A stretch of DNA of 20,340 nucleotides. It comes from Methanobacteriota archaeon (lineage in GTDB: Archaea; Halobacteriota; Methanomicrobia; Methanomicrobiales; Methanoculleaceae). The notes beneath the pieces were generated by a model, which did no database searches, was not told where the DNA came from, and was given only the letters and a program-made list of their open reading frames with translations. Position numbers and translations under genes: made by a program. The first letter of the stretch is position 1. Every line of letters starts with the position of its first letter. Positions 19,709-20,340 of this stretch are shown here, piece by piece. The stretch covers positions 1 to 20,340 of the forward strand of contig JAEWLJ010000024.1 of the NCBI GenBank assembly GCA_023393455.1. The letters are read 5' to 3'.

Positions 19709-20340
19709 AGGCCTCCATGGCAAGGCCCGTGAACGCCTCGTCGGCCTGCTCGAACTCCTTCTCCACCTCGGCAATCCCCGCCGGGTCGCCAAGTTTCAGC
19801 AGGGCCGCGGCGGTCAGCGCCCGGCACCACTCGGACTGGCTGGTCCGGAGGGCGCCGACAAGCGGGTCGACTGCCCGGGGGTCGCCGATCTCAGCGAGCG
19901 CCCAGATAGCCGGGTTCTTGATCTCGTCATCCGCGACGAGCACGACCCCGATGAGCGGCTCGACCGTCTCCCGGCTCTCAACCTCTCTTCCCGGAGGAAG
20001 GAAGATGCCTGTCGTGCCGAAGAGGCGATCCTGCCAGACCAGTCCCATGAAGCAGAACTTCACGATATCGAACCGTTCGAGGATCGCCTCGCAGATCTCC
20101 TCTGGAATCGCCCGAAAGCAGAGGTCGTAGAACGACCACGAGGATGGTCCGGGGCGGAGGACGAACTCCTCTAGACCGCGCAGCGAGAGGGGGGTCTGGT
20201 GAAAGGGGGCGTCGAAGGCGCGGGTGGCCGGGAAGGCCAGGTTGACAGGGTCCCGCCCGAGAAGTTCCGTGAGCCCCTCCGGCGATGAACGGTGGTGTTT
20301 CCGGGGTGGGGGTGGTCGCTCGCGCACCGGCAGGCACGAT
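19695..20340 (-). CDS. HEAT-repeat protein, possibly partial at window edge
   Basis: The reading frame stays open to the window edge, so the true start may lie outside; a GTG at 20327 would give 210 residues. The C-terminal part contains at least two HEAT/PBS-lyase-like repeats: EIKNPAIWALAEIGDPRAVD at about 135-154 and SEWCRALTAAALLKLGDPAG at about 165-184, counted from that GTG. The N-terminal region has a basic Pro/His/Arg start and an aromatic stretch (PSSWSFYDLCFRAIP) that I cannot place. Such proteins usually act as protein-binding scaffolds in the cytoplasm; the partner is unknown. No signal peptide is seen. A hairpin and T-run terminator overlaps its stop codon. Confidence 0.75.
   Translation of the reverse strand, partial: SCLPVRERPPPPRKHHRSSPEGLTELLGRDPVNLAFPATRAFDAPFHQTPLSLRGLEEFVLRPGPSSWSFYDLCFRAIPEEICEAILERFDIVKFCFMGLVWQDRLFGTTGIFLPPGREVESRETVEPLIGVVLVADDEIKNPAIWALAEIGDPRAVDPLVGALRTSQSEWCRALTAAALLKLGDPAGIAEVEKEFEQADEAFTGLAMEAFEGT

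Overview
This is a GC-rich archaeal chromosome segment. The gene content is euryarchaeal: Hel308 helicase, the KEOPS subunit Cgi121, RIO1 kinase, a Dim2-type KH protein, a short archaeal TyrRS and a type II GAPDH. Together with the ROK kinase, GlgP-type phosphorylase, DUF5661 and KTSC genes, and the TATA-type promoters, it best fits a methanogen of the order Methanomicrobiales, probably Methanoculleus or a close relative. The genus is a guess from familiarity; the domain assignment is firm. I see no tRNA, rRNA, CRISPR array, transposase or phage gene, so this looks like ordinary core chromosome with a few lineage-specific genes.

Layout. 1-154: an 11-bp tandem repeat at the window edge, a perfect 8-bp inverted repeat and a TATA-like box ahead of moaB (+). 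643-5683 (-): an information-processing cluster in transcription order tyrS, rio1, dim2, hel308, cgi121, with tight spacing and Shine-Dalgarno sequences that overlap upstream stop codons. 5739-6764 (-): type II GAPDH. 7037-8166 (+): a tandem pair of RimJ-type acetyltransferases sharing a 49-nt identical block. 8173-8733 (-): two small proteins, one of them DUF5661. 8878-9366 (+): two KTSC-domain genes, each with its own near-identical promoter. 9512-11312 (+): ROK sugar kinase, dual-specificity phosphatase and IMPACT/YigZ protein, joined by GTGA stop/start overlaps. 11302-11694 (-): unknown protein. 11757-13881 (-): ABC-2 type exporter (permease and ATPase). 14101-16642 (+): a 2TM protein, then an alpha-glucan phosphorylase. 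16687-17211 (+): a YhbS-like acetyltransferase. 17366-18942 (+): membrane-anchored transglutaminase-like protein and a single-pass helical protein, overlapping GTGA. 18939-19607 (-): a lipoprotein convergent on that pair. 19695-20340 (-): a HEAT-repeat protein, cut by or close to the window edge. No stretch longer than 300 bases lacks a gene.

How the genes fit together. The left third serves translation and genome maintenance: tRNA charging, 30S maturation, t6A/KEOPS and fork repair. The window also holds parts of storage-sugar metabolism, though not in one operon: a phosphorylase releasing glucose-1-phosphate, a ROK hexokinase/glucokinase candidate and GAPDH. The right end is a small cell-surface module.

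Promoter reading. At least eight first-in-transcript genes have a TATA-like box ending 24-27 nt before the start codon and no usable Shine-Dalgarno, which predicts leaderless mRNAs. Operon-internal genes carry Shine-Dalgarno sequences or stop/start overlaps. I found no clearly novel defence or biosynthetic system. The best leads are the ROK-phosphatase-IMPACT operon, the promoter-inclusive KTSC duplication and the transglutaminase/helical/lipoprotein surface set.
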